Shown here: piece by piece, positions 12,340 through 23,723 of the stretch
How the letters are laid out: each line of letters opens with the position of its first letter
Numbering within the stretch: the stretch's first letter is position 1
Assembly (NCBI GenBank): GCA_023846275.1
Contig: CM043870.1
Coordinates: 16,724,385-16,788,384 of the forward strand
Length of the DNA: 64,000 nt
Origin: Vanilla planifolia
Taxonomy: Eukaryota > Streptophyta > Magnoliopsida > Asparagales > Orchidaceae
Direction: 5' to 3'
Position numbers and translations under genes: made by a program
Notes under the pieces: generated by a model
Seen by the model: only the letters and a program-made list of their open reading frames with translations
Database searches by the model: none
Told to the model about the DNA's origin: nothing

Positions 12340-13340
12340 ACACTAGAAAAGATATTTGAATGACTTATGCAATTATAGATTAATATGCTTTATTTGGAGA
12401 AGTTGATTCATCCCTCCCTCCACATTATTTTAAAGGTAATTTTTATCTTTATTAAAAAAATGAAATGCAATTTTTCTTGAATCTATAGATCATAATTTGT
12501 GGGACATTGTTGAAAATCATTTTATATTTTCTTATAAGAAAATTGGTAATGAGTTTGTCAAAAACTCTTTAAGTGATCTATCACTTCAAAAAAAAATATG
12601 GAGTTCAACTAAACTCTAAAGCATTTCTTCATTTAGTTTTTTGGCCATTAAATTTAGTAAAGTTATGAAACATATAATATTCCATAAGATTTGGGCAATG
12701 GCATTGAAATATTTCATGTGAATAATAATGGCTCAATTAATGATATGCTTACTAGATTTACTAAGATTGTAAATAGTCTCTCATATCTTGGAAGAGTTCT
12801 TAGTAATGTTGATTAAGTATGAAAGATTATGCAAATGCTACCAAAGGTACCCTTTGTTATAGTTATCAAAGTAACAAAGAAGGAACATTCCAATTATCTT
12901 TGTTTATGTGAATCTCTAAATGAAAAAAAATGAAGTATATCTACATGAGTGGAACTTGACTATATATGAATTTACCTAAGCTATAAATGAGAATTTATGA
13001 AATAAAACTATTTTTTATCATTTTAAAAGATTGTAATCACATTGTGTTACTGCAAATCATATTTACTAAAACAACAACGAACATAATGTTTAATAAAATA
13101 ATAAGTTTAATACTAAAATTTCTCTAATTGAAACATCTCTATGTTGTTATTATCACATGAAAGTTAGACATATCACAAAAGATAGCAAGATTATAAGTGA
13201 TATTAACTCTATGTACTCTTTATTCATTTGGGTTAAAAAGAATAATAAATATACTAACAATGTTATAATAATTAATTGTACATTGGTTGAACCAAAATCT
13301 ATTTGGGTTCCAAAACTTAAAACTTTAAATTAATGATTAT
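12340..13340 (+). pseudogene. Ty1/copia gag remnant with zinc knuckle
   Basis: The capsid gene of a copia element, translated in several frames. In order: a segment reading DMLTRFTKIVNSLSYLG (about 12740-12790; in copia gags this region reads RFtxIvNxLxxLG), then KIMQMLPKV and VIKVTKKE (family: KILRSLPxxw...VtAIxEakd), then near 13135-13190 a zinc-knuckle-like CCYYHMKVRHITKD (family CxxCxxxGHxxxxC, with some cysteines lost), and finally WVPKLKTLN at about 13300-13330 (family WVPK at the gag/protease boundary). Stops and shifts abound. Gag would package the element RNA in cytoplasmic particles. The position directly after the LTR and primer site is canonical. Confidence 0.75.
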
Positions 13341-14079
13341 ACTCATACTTTATCAAATTTAATCAAAATAGTGGTAGAAACTTAATGAAGCATGTTAATG
13401 CTTTCAACCCCATAGCCCTTAAGAAGTTTGATGATACGAAACCATTGTATTATTATTATAATGATTTGTTTTAGTGGATATTTTAGAAATAGATTGCATA
13501 AAGTGGATTGTAATGACACAAGTTGATGTTTGATCTTTGCCATCATGGGAACTAGAAGGTGGCTTTAAACTTTGGGATATCCTATGAAGAACTTATCTCA
13601 TAATGGTGTGAAATCCATCATGGTTATTTTTATTTATTTTTAAATAATTAGAGAGTTAAAACCTACAACTTTCACTTATGTCAAAATTAAGATTGCATTA
13701 TATTACATTATCATTTATGCATTTTCTTGTTAAACAATTTCTTGTGTGACTAAGATCCCCAAGATTATATTTGGACATTGGTAATATCATTCATGTTGTT
13801 TTAATTTAAACTCAACTCTCTAGATGGTAAAATAAGGTTTAAACCATGTTCAAATTAAGCTATATTATTCATTTCCTAATGGACATATAATACAATGGTC
13901 AATATTGTACTTGTATGGCCTACTATTTGGCTTAAAGTTATAATTAAAGTTTGAATTTAAGTTGGGATCATACGGGTATTTTGGCTTCACCATACAAGTA
14001 GGACCATTACATGCACTTAGGTTGAGTAGACAAATTTGGTCATACAATAGATTGACCTTATATGCTTATCATCATTTCT
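13341..14079. other. Copia interior without recognisable domains
   Basis: Stops occur in all frames. By position this should be copia protease and the start of integrase, but no motif could be read. Its last part grades into TATGAT-rich sequence that may already belong to the following LTR. Confidence 0.35.
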
Positions 14080-15830
14080 TTAAGGGTTGAGTTTTCACTT
14101 GTATCGTATATGTATGAAGATTCCTTCATATGAGTGTGCATCTTATTTTCACTCTTGATCTATCATTTGTATAAGCCTAATACTAGTCAGTTAAGTACGA
14201 TTATTATATCGTATCGGTATGACCATATATGGTTATTTTTAGCTTGGTTGTACATAAGATGATCTTTTTACAATTACTAAGAAATGTAGTGTATTTGAAA
14301 AATTTATACCATATAGTTTGAAGTAAAGTGTCATAACTATATTGTTTGGTCCAACTCATAGTTAATATTAATCTTAAAATATTAAGATACTATATAAAAT
14401 GAATATAATACTTATATTGTATGAGTACGTAAATTGATATAATAGATATCATTCAATGTAGAGAATATTTTTGTTGGACTTATATGATCCAATATTACTA
14501 AACACACTAAGAATAAAATAATTAAACTGGTCTCATAAAACTATGATAATTCTGTCGCATGAGTACTTTAAACATCTAATAAGACTAAAACATGAAATAA
14601 CTGCATTGTCATACAATGATGCTCTATATATCACATTTGTACAATTCAATCTAGTTAAACATAAATCACAAATCAATTTAAAGCTGTCATACTACTACGA
14701 TAATCTTATCATATATGTATGATTAATCTTAATAGAGAATGCATTTGATAAAGTGTATATCATATTGTGATAATCTATGATCATACACGTACGATTTATT
14801 TAATAAAGAAGATTATTATACTTTTTACTAGTACAACCTATATGATTGTATGGTATGATATATTTGAAACTTTATTCATTATTCTTTGAATTGGTGTCAT
14901 ACAATGTAGACATCTCAAACTTATATGATATGCTATTTTAGGATAGTTGGCATATGTCTTATTATTGGATCATTAGGATAATCTTGGTCTTTTTCTAATC
15001 ATTCTAATATGATGCTCTAGCATACTAATAGTATCTAAATTTAGAGTATGTAATGAATAATTCTAATAATTTTGGGAAAAAAAATAATGTCATTAAACTT
15101 ATCCCAAGTTGTGTGAAACCAATCTAGGGCATAAATAGAATGATGGTCATCTTAGAAAGGGTTAATGGTTCCATTTTTACATCTATATGAGAAAAGTTTT
15201 ATAAGTTCAATTTGCAAACAAGTTGACACTCTGTTGGAGTTTCTCTTTTATAGAATACTGATCATTTTGCATCTCTATCAACATGTCTTTAATATGTTAA
15301 CTTTGTCACACTCATTCTAGATTTTATGCCAATTAAGTGTTGTTTAATTACAGGTTTATTATAAGAATATTTATTGTTATTATTCTTATAAATATTATCA
15401 TTTGTTATTGGAATTTTATTTTTTATTTTGTTGTTGTGGATAGTTTATTATTGTGAGCTCAATGGAGCTTGTGTTTAATCAAGTTGATCAAGTGTTGTAA
15501 GAGTTTTTTTGGCCCATCTATCATTTAGGAAAAAAGAAAATTTGTTTAGTGGAATCTTAGTTGGGTCAAGAAGTAAATAGAGGTAAAGGTTTTATGAAAC
15601 CACTTGAAACTATTGTGCATTCTTTCCATTTATTGTTGTTAAGTTGATTTGATTCCTTTTATCAACAAGTGATTTGAAATTCAATGAAAGGTTTTGTAAA
15701 TAAGAGTTGGATTGTTTTTAAGTTGCATTATTTTTGCTATTAAATAATCTTCTAAATCAACGCAATTCACTCATTCCCCTCTAATGATTATTGTGTGGCC
15801 TTCAAATTTCTCCTATAAACAATTTTCGTG
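14080..15830 (+). mobile_element. Family C copia-like LTR, probably solo, copy 1
   Basis: It aligns in order with 58400-60330. Both share a start region (GGTTGAGTTTTCACTTGTATC here, GAGTTGAGTTTCCACTTGTATC there), a long middle rich in TATGAT/ATCATA words, and a C-rich end (CACTCATTCCCCTCTAATG here). The end TATAAACA at about 15821 is followed by a weak primer-site-like CGTGATATTAAAG. No coding region of its own was found on either side, so it looks like a solo LTR inside the copia element. Exact ends are uncertain. Confidence 0.5.
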
Positions 15831-16201
15831 ATATTAAAGTTTATAAAGAGGTAAATATAATTTATGTTTAATCTCACAAATCTCAAACAAAAATTCTAAT
15901 GTAAAAAGAAATTGGAAAAGAAAAGATAAGGGGGAGAAAGTTTGTCTCTTAGTCTTAAAAAGTATTTTATGAAATGACAAAAGAAAGGAGAGAGAATAAT
16001 GATAATTTATGATAAAAAGAGAAAAAAATATCTTGATCCCTTGACCTAAAGACATTCTTTCCTTAATATGAATTACAAAACCATTTTAATAAACTTATTT
16101 GAGAAATGACAATAAAAAGGTGAAGAAAATTTTGAAATGAAAAATAGTCATGTCTCAAAAACAATCTTGCATTGCTTTGAATGCACACATTCAAAGGGAG
16201 T

Positions 16202-16826
16202 GTGAATTTAAGGTAGGGTATTTGCATACATGAGTATTTTTATAAATCTTAGATTTTTTTATTTTAAATTTGGCTATGATTATGTCATCATTAAAATATG
16301 AAGATTGTTGAACACTTGGCCATTTCATTTTCTTTCATAATAAAAGAACCATTCATTTGTGATCTAATGATTTTCTCTTCAATATATTTAGATTATGTCT
16401 CTTAAGCTTACGTAATGATTTTTTGAGGTGACATAATAGTCATCCAAATAATAAATTAGATAGCTTGTTATCCAGAGAAGTCATTCCAAAATATTCAAAA
16501 AGAATACAATTGGCACCATACAAGAAGATTGAGCAAATTTGTCAAAGAAATGAAGATGATGTAATATTCAATTACGAACACTTTGTGGAGAAAATCTGTT
16601 AAATAATGTAAACTTATGATAGTAATCACAACACACTAGGAACCACTTGGTGAGATTACAAGTGTGTGAAAAAATCATTAAAAGCTTTCTGAAATATTCT
16701 TAACAAATCAAAAGATTTTTAACCTAGGGTTTATATTATATGTCAAGAGATAAAGCATTAGATAATCCAATCATAATTTTGATAAGATAGAGATTTGAAA
16801 TCCTCATTGGAGGGATCAATATTTGA
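16202..16826 (+). repeat. Ty1/copia 3' LTR, truncated
   Basis: It starts TGAATTTAAGG directly after the purine tract TTCAAAGGGAGTG at about 16189. From 16340 it follows the 5' LTR sequence at 10595 onward. It is broken at 16826, where the family A LTR starts with TGTTG. Confidence 0.6.
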
Positions 16827-18386
16827 TGTTGTATGGGTAGCAAACCATATTATAATAAGCAATAAAGAAGGATTAACATACACATATTAGGGTCAAATAG
16901 AATACAAAAGATAAATATGAGAAATCCATTAAAAAGGAACTCATAAGAAATACCAATCCAAGATAATCTTAGCCAAAAAAGGATCAAAAGTAACATAAGG
17001 GACACTTCATATACTAAGCCCACAACCTCTTCAATGACACATTGATGTACTATAAAATAAGTTAGTGACACCAATCTCAAATTAAGTAAAAAAGTAAAGA
17101 TCTCACAAGAATAGATTGGAGGCACTAAATATTCTTACTAGATCCTAGCAAAAAATTTGAAGTATTGAGATAAATGTACATGAAAGACAATTCAAAAAAA
17201 GTAATAAAATTTAACCATAGAAAGTAAAAAAGGTGATGAAAACCTAGGGTTTACATATAATTTTTTGAATAAGATGGAAATGATAAAAAAATATTTGAGT
17301 CAAATCATTGATGATGGCATGAGAATGGAGAATCATGGTAGTGATAAGATGTTATAGTTGAGTCGATGATAAACTAGCATAAAGTCTCACTACTTCAGCC
17401 TTGATCCCCTCCTCCCTTATATGAAAGCTCCCAACAAATTAGCATGTTAAAGTTCTTGTTGTTATCAACCTCAAAATCTCAACAAGATACAAATAACACA
17501 AGTGAAAATTTTTCATTCATGCAAAGATTATCCCCTTTCATAATGGTAGGCGTTCCTTTTTATAAAGAGCCTAGTGATATATTGGTAAAAATACTTGAAA
17601 ACAAATTTTAAAAGAAAAACCCTCAAACTCTATTTATTATAAGCTATTCCCAAACAATGGTCCTTATTTACATGTGGTTGATTGACAAAGAGGGGCACAT
17701 GTGGGTTCGGTGCAACTACCTTTTGTTTGGTCAGTTGGGGTTGACAAACATGCATGCAATCGATCAAATTTTTTTAGTTTAGTCTAATGTCAAGGATTGA
17801 ATTAGTTCTTAGGTAGATTTTAGGTTGTCTTGGGTTAGAACTGGGTGAGCAATTCTATTACAAAAATAAGTCATAAGTTGATGTAGGTTTACATGCTAGA
17901 TCGATGGATTAGCATGGGAAACAAATGACAAGTTAGATTAGTGGTTCAAATGAAGGTGGTGAATCAAGTTTTTGTAGTGGGGTCAACATGAGTTTGTAGG
18001 TTCAATTGACCAGTTAAGTGAATCAACAAATTTGTGTTTGCTTGTATGAACCCGTGAATGAACATGACTAATTCACTTTAGTGTTAAGTCATACAAACTT
18101 GGGACAAAGATGCATAGACCTAGCTTTGGTGAACCTCCAAGTGAGCATATATTAGGTATAGGCTGAGTGGTGGGTCGAGTTAAGCTAGTGTTGAGATAAC
18201 ACACACCAACAACAACATGGAAAATAGGGGTGCTCTTGTCCCAAATAGCAATTTGGAAAAAAATTTTGAGCCCAAAATGAACTTTTAGGCTCAAAATTGA
18301 ATCTACACATGAAAATTAAGTACCTTAATCTTTGAAGTGTTGGAACATGCCTAATTAAATCATTTACATGAAAAATCTTGAATATA
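16827..18386 (-). repeat. Family A LTR (3' LTR of minus-strand element)
   Basis: About 1.56 kb, close to the 1.52 and 1.54 kb of the two LTRs at 29968 and 35671. It ends CAACA (seen as TGTTG at 16827-16831). The 5' region near 18290-18386 shares with its sisters the blocks around CTCAAAATTGAA, CTACACATGAAAA and TACCTTAATC. The purine-rich neighbour GCTGAGGACAC lies just outside 18386. Confidence 0.75.
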
Positions 18387-18539
18387 ATTTGTGTCCTCAG
18401 CAATTCTCCAAGAGCAAGAAAACTCAGCTTTAATGAGTCAACTATTCTAGAATAACCCTCATAATTCTCCAACACATCAAGGTGCAATTGTCGTCCCTTA
18501 TAATCTAAGTATCTTAAATGTCTAGTCAACCTTTCTAAT

Positions 18540-19665
18540 GAACAAGATACCTCTGATAACTCTAATTTCTAGTTAAGGTAGTTTGATAATCTAATTCCTT
18601 TTTAAACACTCTTCTGACTAGCATAAGTTAGAGGACACTTAAGTAAGGGTTCACTCTCAAAGCGTGTCAATGTTGACCCAAGTGGCTTACTAAGAATCTC
18701 AATTGATTCCTTATAAGCCACTAGATCTGAGAAACTGAAGGTATTGTTAATGTTACAGTCATCTAGTAGCCTCATAATGTATACATTTGGTTCAACCCTT
18801 TTTAAGATTAAGAATAGACTACCCCATCTGGCATGTAACTTTTATAAGGTTCTAATAGGAGTATTTTGGACCTAATCTAGATCATCATGTAATCTTCTTC
18901 TAAGAATTCTTTTTACTTGTGATGTACATTGATCAATCTCTTGTACTATTCATTATTGAGATTTAGTTTATCTTTAATATACTCATAGACTTCTCTTATA
19001 TGTTATGTAAACTCTGATGTAAATATGGATGTACATGCTTGAATGGGTAATAGGATTAAATTAAATGAGATATTAGGTTTATATCTATTATAAGATTCAA
19101 AGGGGCTTATTTCTATGGACCTATTAAAAGAACTATTATAAGAATATTATACACATGGCAAAAACATATCTTAATTCTTTATGTTTTCTCATTCCAACAT
19201 CATAATATATTTCCTAAGCTATGATTTACTAGCTTAGTTTGATCATTAATTGATAAATGGTCAGTAGATTAGAACTTTAACTTTGTTCCCATAAGATGTC
19301 AAAGGATTTTTGAAAAGTAAAAGTAAAGTAGATGTCTCTATTTATGATTATGATCTTGAGTAACTTATGAATCTTTATTACTCCTTTAAAGAATAGATAA
19401 GAAACATGTGAAGTGCTAAAACTTTTAAAGCAGAGAAGGAATCTAACTACTTTTGTAATTTAATCTACCACCACAAATATTGAGTCATATCTTCAAAGGG
19501 TTGTTGGTAGTCCAATGAAAAAAATCCATAATATAGTCCTCCAATAGTCATGTTGGTACTAACAATGGGGTGTAAAGTCTAGTGTTTTAGGTTCATTATT
19601 TGGTGATTGTCTCATTAACATGATCTTCTAATCCTTCTACATGTATCTCCCAAAATAAGAAATCC
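18540..19665 (-). pseudogene. Ty3/gypsy integrase remnant
   Basis: Read from 19665 leftward on the minus strand, with frame changes: FGRYM (remnant of the HHCC-domain GHFGxxKT region), a core stretch with FEDMT and SLDYQ-like parts (family: WxDisMDFvxGLP), KFLLCF-like residues and NPLTSYG (family: FWxxLw), KVLIY, and a long C-terminal block including DDCNINNTFSFSDLVAY (about 18770-18720; family: DDxxIxxtFNVaDLxpY) followed by TRFESEPLL. Integrase would join element DNA to the chromosome. The tail runs through a 114-codon open frame (18529-18185) that crosses into the LTR. The same C-terminal phrasing occurs in the inner element at 35290-35420, confirming family A. Confidence 0.75.
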
Positions 19666-20335
19666 CTAATGGATAAAAAACTATCTTATAATGAGCAATA
19701 AAGAAAGATTAACCTATACATATTATGAGCAGAGTAAATATAAAGGATAAATATGAGAAATCCAAAAAAGGGAATATGTAAGAGATACCTATCCAAGATG
19801 ATCTTAGCTAAGGGATCAAGAGCATACGGGTCACTTCATATACTAGGCCCATAATCTTTTCAATGATCCAAAAATGTGGTACACAAAAATTAATTAGTGA
19901 TACTAATTATGAATCAAATAAGTAACAAAGTAAAGATCATGTAAAGTGTAGATCAAAGACACTAAACAATCTCACAAAAAAATTCAAAGAAATGAGTAAT
20001 GTATGTGAAATGGTGATAAAACTATTAAGAAAACTAAAGCATATGAAATAAAAAAAATGATGAAGACCCAATAATTGCATACAAAGTTTTGGGAAAGATG
20101 GTGATGTAGAGAAAAATATGAGTCAAACCTTTAATGATAGTGCAAGAACAAAGAATCGTTATGCTGGCGATGGAAAGAAGACGTTGTAACTGAGTTGATG
20201 ATAAATAGTCACGATGTCTCATTACTTGGGCCTTACACCCCTTCTTCCCATATTAGAGCCTTGCAAAATTAGCATATCGAATTTCTTAATATGATCAATC
20301 TCAAAGTCTCACATGAAGAAAATTATAGCCAAATT
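19665..20335 (-). repeat. Family A LTR, partial (5' LTR of minus-strand element)
   Basis: About 650 bp that align in order with 16845-17480. Only the 3' (U5-side) portion of the LTR is present. The rest is missing beyond 20335, where family B LTR sequence begins. Confidence 0.65.
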
Positions 20336-22079
20336 TATTAAGGCACCATAAATATAAAAGCCTTAATGAGCCAAGTATTTAAGGATCCTTATGCAATTTT
20401 GCTAGAGTTTTAGAAATCTTAACCATTGTAGTTGGAAAGGAGAACCTTCCTAGAGAGGATCCAAGGAAGTACATCAAGAAAAGAGCATGATAAAAGAAGA
20501 GAAACTATAAGATTAAAGAAGGGGAAGGTTATTCCTCAGAGTAGTCCACTACAAAACCTAAGAGGTAAGATGAACCTTAAGATTATGCATAAAAATTAGA
20601 TATATGATAAGTTAAAAGAATTAAGATTTTAGTTAAACTTTCATGTGATAGTAATTGATAGTTATCATGCAGTTAATGCTATGTTCTGGTGCGAAACCTA
20701 GATCTACTTATAAAGATAAATTCATGATGTTAGAAATCGAACCTTGATATTAGGAATTTATGATTATATGCATGTATGAGATTTGTTCCAATTGATGTTT
20801 TTATATTATCATTTTGTCATTTACATGAAATCTTAGATTAACATTTTCTTGATGTAAAACTTGATAAATGAACCAAAACATGCTAAAGTGACTTTTATTA
20901 CAATAAAGTGCATGTAAGATAATGGATCTACTACATTAATTTATCACATGATTAGCAAGGAAAAATCATGATGTAGAGAATGATTCTTTGACCTTCCATA
21001 AGCTAATCTAATTTTGTACTCAAGATGACTACGTGATGTTATGAATGGTGTCATAACTTGGTATTTTTTTTATCAAACTATTTAGTATAAGTTAGATGTA
21101 AATTTTAGTAATATAATTATAGATTTAGAGCTTCATCATGTGCTTATCCTATAATTTTGTAATTTTTATTAATTTACCAAATCCTAGACAATAATTTCTT
21201 ATTACTAAAAATTATATATTTCCTCAAGTAGGATTAATTCTTTGAGTTCATGACTTGAGTAAGGCCACAAAAGGCATGGTTGGGACCACATGAGAACCTA
21301 GATGGCTTCTAAGGCAAGTGAGAGCTCTCAATTTCTAGATGAGAAGCTTGAAGGGCTTGGATCTAGGCCTTAGATGAAGACTATGTAGTTAGGGGTTTTG
21401 GATGGTCTAATAAGAGATGGTTGGGATTTGTCCATCTATGATTTATTAAAGTTTTGAGATTAGAGCAAGATTTTTAATAAAAAGTTCTTATAATTGAAGT
21501 AATGTAGAGGAGGCCATGGTTGCCCTAGGAGAATAAATCTAAGTTTGTGGAGCTCTTAGGTAGACCTTAAATATGGTGATGATGGACTTAGGATAGGCAT
21601 GTAGGGATAATTACATTATTATTTTAAGATAAGGAAAACTTACTCAAACCTAAAAAATGAGCACTTATTGGTTCGTAGATAGGCATTAGTTTGGTAAGAC
21701 TCATCTTGGACCCTAAAGGAAGCTTAGGATTAGAAGATGGTTTAGTTATGGCCTAAGATGGTGTTAGGGCTTGGGTAAGGGGCTAGTAGTTCTTTAAATG
21801 TTGATCAAACCCTAGGCATGGCATGGATGTGTTTGATAAGATAAAGAGTAGCTCCTTTATGCTCTTAAACAATGGACGAAACACCCTTGATGGTATTCAG
21901 TGGATGAGTATGGCTCATAAGAGACCTTTGAAAAATAAATAATAGCTCAGGTTAGCATGGGAGGTAAGGAAGTCACTAGTGGAACTCATACAAAACTAGG
22001 TTGGATAGAAACAACTATGTCTTGAAATTATTTGAAAAGGTTAAGGCTTAAGTTAAGGGCTTAAGTGAAAGCAAAAACG

Positions 22080-22775
22080 AAACTTTAGATAAGGCATTTA
22101 AGATTTAGAGGAAACCTTTGGATTACCCCAAATAACTACTTAAAGTTTGTAAAGAAACCATAAGATATTGCATATAATTACTTAAAATTTGGAATAAAAC
22201 CCTAAGACACCTTAGATAGCTCTTTAAGGTTTGAAGAAACCTTAAGACACCCCAAATAAATCATTAGGTTTCAAAAAGAAAGGCTTTGAAGGAAACCTCA
22301 AAATACCCCAAATAGCTATGTAGGGTTTAGAAGTAATCCTAGGGTATCATAGATAGCAATATAGATCTTTAAAGGAAACCTTATGATATTTTTGATAGCT
22401 ACTTAAGGTTTGGAAGTAAACCTTGAGGTATCCTAAATAGCTACTTAGGGTTTAAAAAGAAAGCCTAGGATATATCAAATAGTTACTTAAAGTTTAGAAG
22501 GAAACTCTAGGATATCATAGATAGTTACATAGGATTTAGAAGAAATCTTAGGATGTTCTAGATAATTACTTAAGATTTAAAATGAAACCCTAGGATATCT
22601 CAAATTTCTACTTAAGTTTTGGAAGAAAATAATAAGATACCCCAAATAGGAACTTAGTGTTTAGAAGAAAATCTTTGTTGCTTAGGATTTATAGGTAAAC
22701 CTTAAGATACCATAGATAAGTACTTAGTGTTTAGTAAAAGCCCAAGGATGACCTCAAATACCTTGTTAAGGTTTT
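22080..22775 (+). repeat. Minisatellite array, unit about 45 bp, about 15 units
   Basis: The unit is roughly AAATAGCTACTTAGGGTTT followed by AGAAGGAAACCCTAGGATA and ACCCC. Clear members occur throughout the block, for example CTACTTAAGGTTTGGAAG and TAGCTACTTAGGGTTTA near 22410-22450. Units vary by substitution and small indels. Related but far shorter stretches occur at the equivalent place in other family B LTRs (about 26560-26690 and 46040-46190), so the array expanded in this copy. Confidence 0.8.
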
Positions 22776-22929
22776 AAGGAAGTCATATGATCATCCTAAA
22801 TAACAAACTAAGGTTAAAAGAATATCCCACGTAAACCCAAATAATTGGACATAATGTTTTAGAATAAGGCCAACATGTATAAGTTGCCAAGTAAGAGAAC
22901 CATATTAGGCTATAAGTGAATTCTCATAG

Positions 22930-23335
22930 TTGGGAGTGCTAGATTGTGATGTAGTGTTTATGTGATTGATAGAGCCCAAGAAAGGAGTGTTAAATTATAT
23001 GATAAGAGACTTATGTAAGTGACAAAGCCCAAGGATAATGTATCAAATTATATGACCAAATATTTATGTGATTGACAGAGTAGTGCCAACATACATGATC
23101 AAACACTTATGTGTTTAACAAAGCCAAAGATAGAGTGCTAGATTACATGATTATAGACTTGTGTGATTAGTAAAACCCAGGAAAGAGTGCCATATTACAT
23201 ATTCAAAGGAATATATTATTGGGAGAGCCTAGGAGGGAGTGTTAGATTATATGATTATATACTCATATTTTAAGAGTGCTAAACTATATAACAAGTTTCA
23301 TATTGGCATGAAGGGAGTGCTAGATTGCTTATAGG
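22930..23335 (+). repeat. Second minisatellite array, unit about 60 bp, about 6-7 units
   Basis: The unit is close to GAGTGCTAGATTATATGAT followed by a 40-bp part containing ACTTATGTGATTGA and AAAGCCCAAG. Members begin near 22937, 22987, 23042, 23088, 23136, 23187 and 23246. It follows the first array directly and resembles, with a different unit length, the array at 26805-26990 in a sister LTR. Confidence 0.75.
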
Positions 23336-23723
23336 TAATTAAACTTCTAGTTACTACACCATAAGTTTATGATACTATAGAGACATTAGAGGTCCTAATG
23401 GATAATAAATAATGTTTCTTAAAATTATATCATTAAAGTTAGTAATCATTGTAATTCTTCTATGATAATAACCCAAATCATGTCTTAGTTTCATTTAATA
23501 GACTAAGGCATCTATGCATGATGTCATAGTTCATTTTGTACATGGTTTATTATTATATCTTGTTATTATTAGATTGAGATGTTTCTTTATTACTAAATGA
23601 TTCTTTTCATAGCATGACTTGAGAATTTCATATTGAGCTTTTTAGCTTACTTCCTTTTATATTCTCTACAAGCCTAAGGAGTTAGGAGCTTGCATTGGAG
23701 TCAAAGTTGGGGGTGATAGAGTT

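Larger units (their letters stand above)
10595..16826 (+). mobile_element. Ty1/copia LTR retrotransposon, degraded (LTR-gag-...-LTR)
   Basis: Two direct-repeat blocks bracket the region. The stretch 10595-11060 matches 16340-16815 in order, with shared phrases such as ACCATTCATTTG and TTAAAAGCTTTCT. The left LTR ends in CA at 12302 and is followed by a methionine-tRNA-type primer site. The right LTR starts TG at about 16202 after a purine-rich tract (TTCAAAGGGAGTG). Behind the primer site is a copia gag. No copia integrase or RT could be read in 13340-16200; part of that space is taken by another LTR (14080-15830). The right LTR is cut at 16826 by a family A gypsy LTR. Confidence 0.65.
16827..20335 (-). 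mobile_element. Family A Ty3/gypsy element reduced to LTR-integrase-LTR
   Basis: On the minus strand the order is a partial 5' LTR (20335-19665), an integrase gene (about 19665-18540), a purine-rich tract and a 3' LTR (18386-16827). Two direct repeats show the LTR pair: 16850-17480 and 19690-20320 share ATTAACATACACATATTA / ATTAACCTATACATATTA, the AGATGATCTTAGCT/AAGATAATCTTAGCC block and TTAGCAT(G/A)T, in order. Gag, protease, RT and RNase H are gone, so an internal deletion joined the 5' LTR to the integrase. The 5' LTR is cut at about 20335, next to the old family B LTR. Confidence 0.75.
20335..23723 (+). mobile_element. Old family B LTR, left part (continues at 42505)
   Basis: This segment aligns with inner parts of the family B LTRs at 23724-27814 and 43170 onward: AGGTAAGATGAACCTTAAGAT near 20560 (compare 24610 and 40180), GAACCTAGATGGCTTCTAAG near 21295 (compare 25665 and 45330), and ATGACTTGAGAATTTC-TATTGAGCT near 23615 (compare 46872). 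Its 5' part is missing before 20335. It stops at the target duplication GAGTT (23719-23723) and resumes at 42505 on the far side of the inserted element. It contains two minisatellite arrays. Confidence 0.7.

Noticed and set aside
16850-17125. 91-codon minus-strand hydrophobic frame resembling a membrane protein
   Set aside because: It is family A LTR sequence. The sister LTRs do not keep the frame open, and hydrophobic codons follow from high T content.
22080-23335. CRISPR-like array
   Set aside because: Units are contiguous and degenerate with no unique spacers, and the context is a plant LTR; these are minisatellites.
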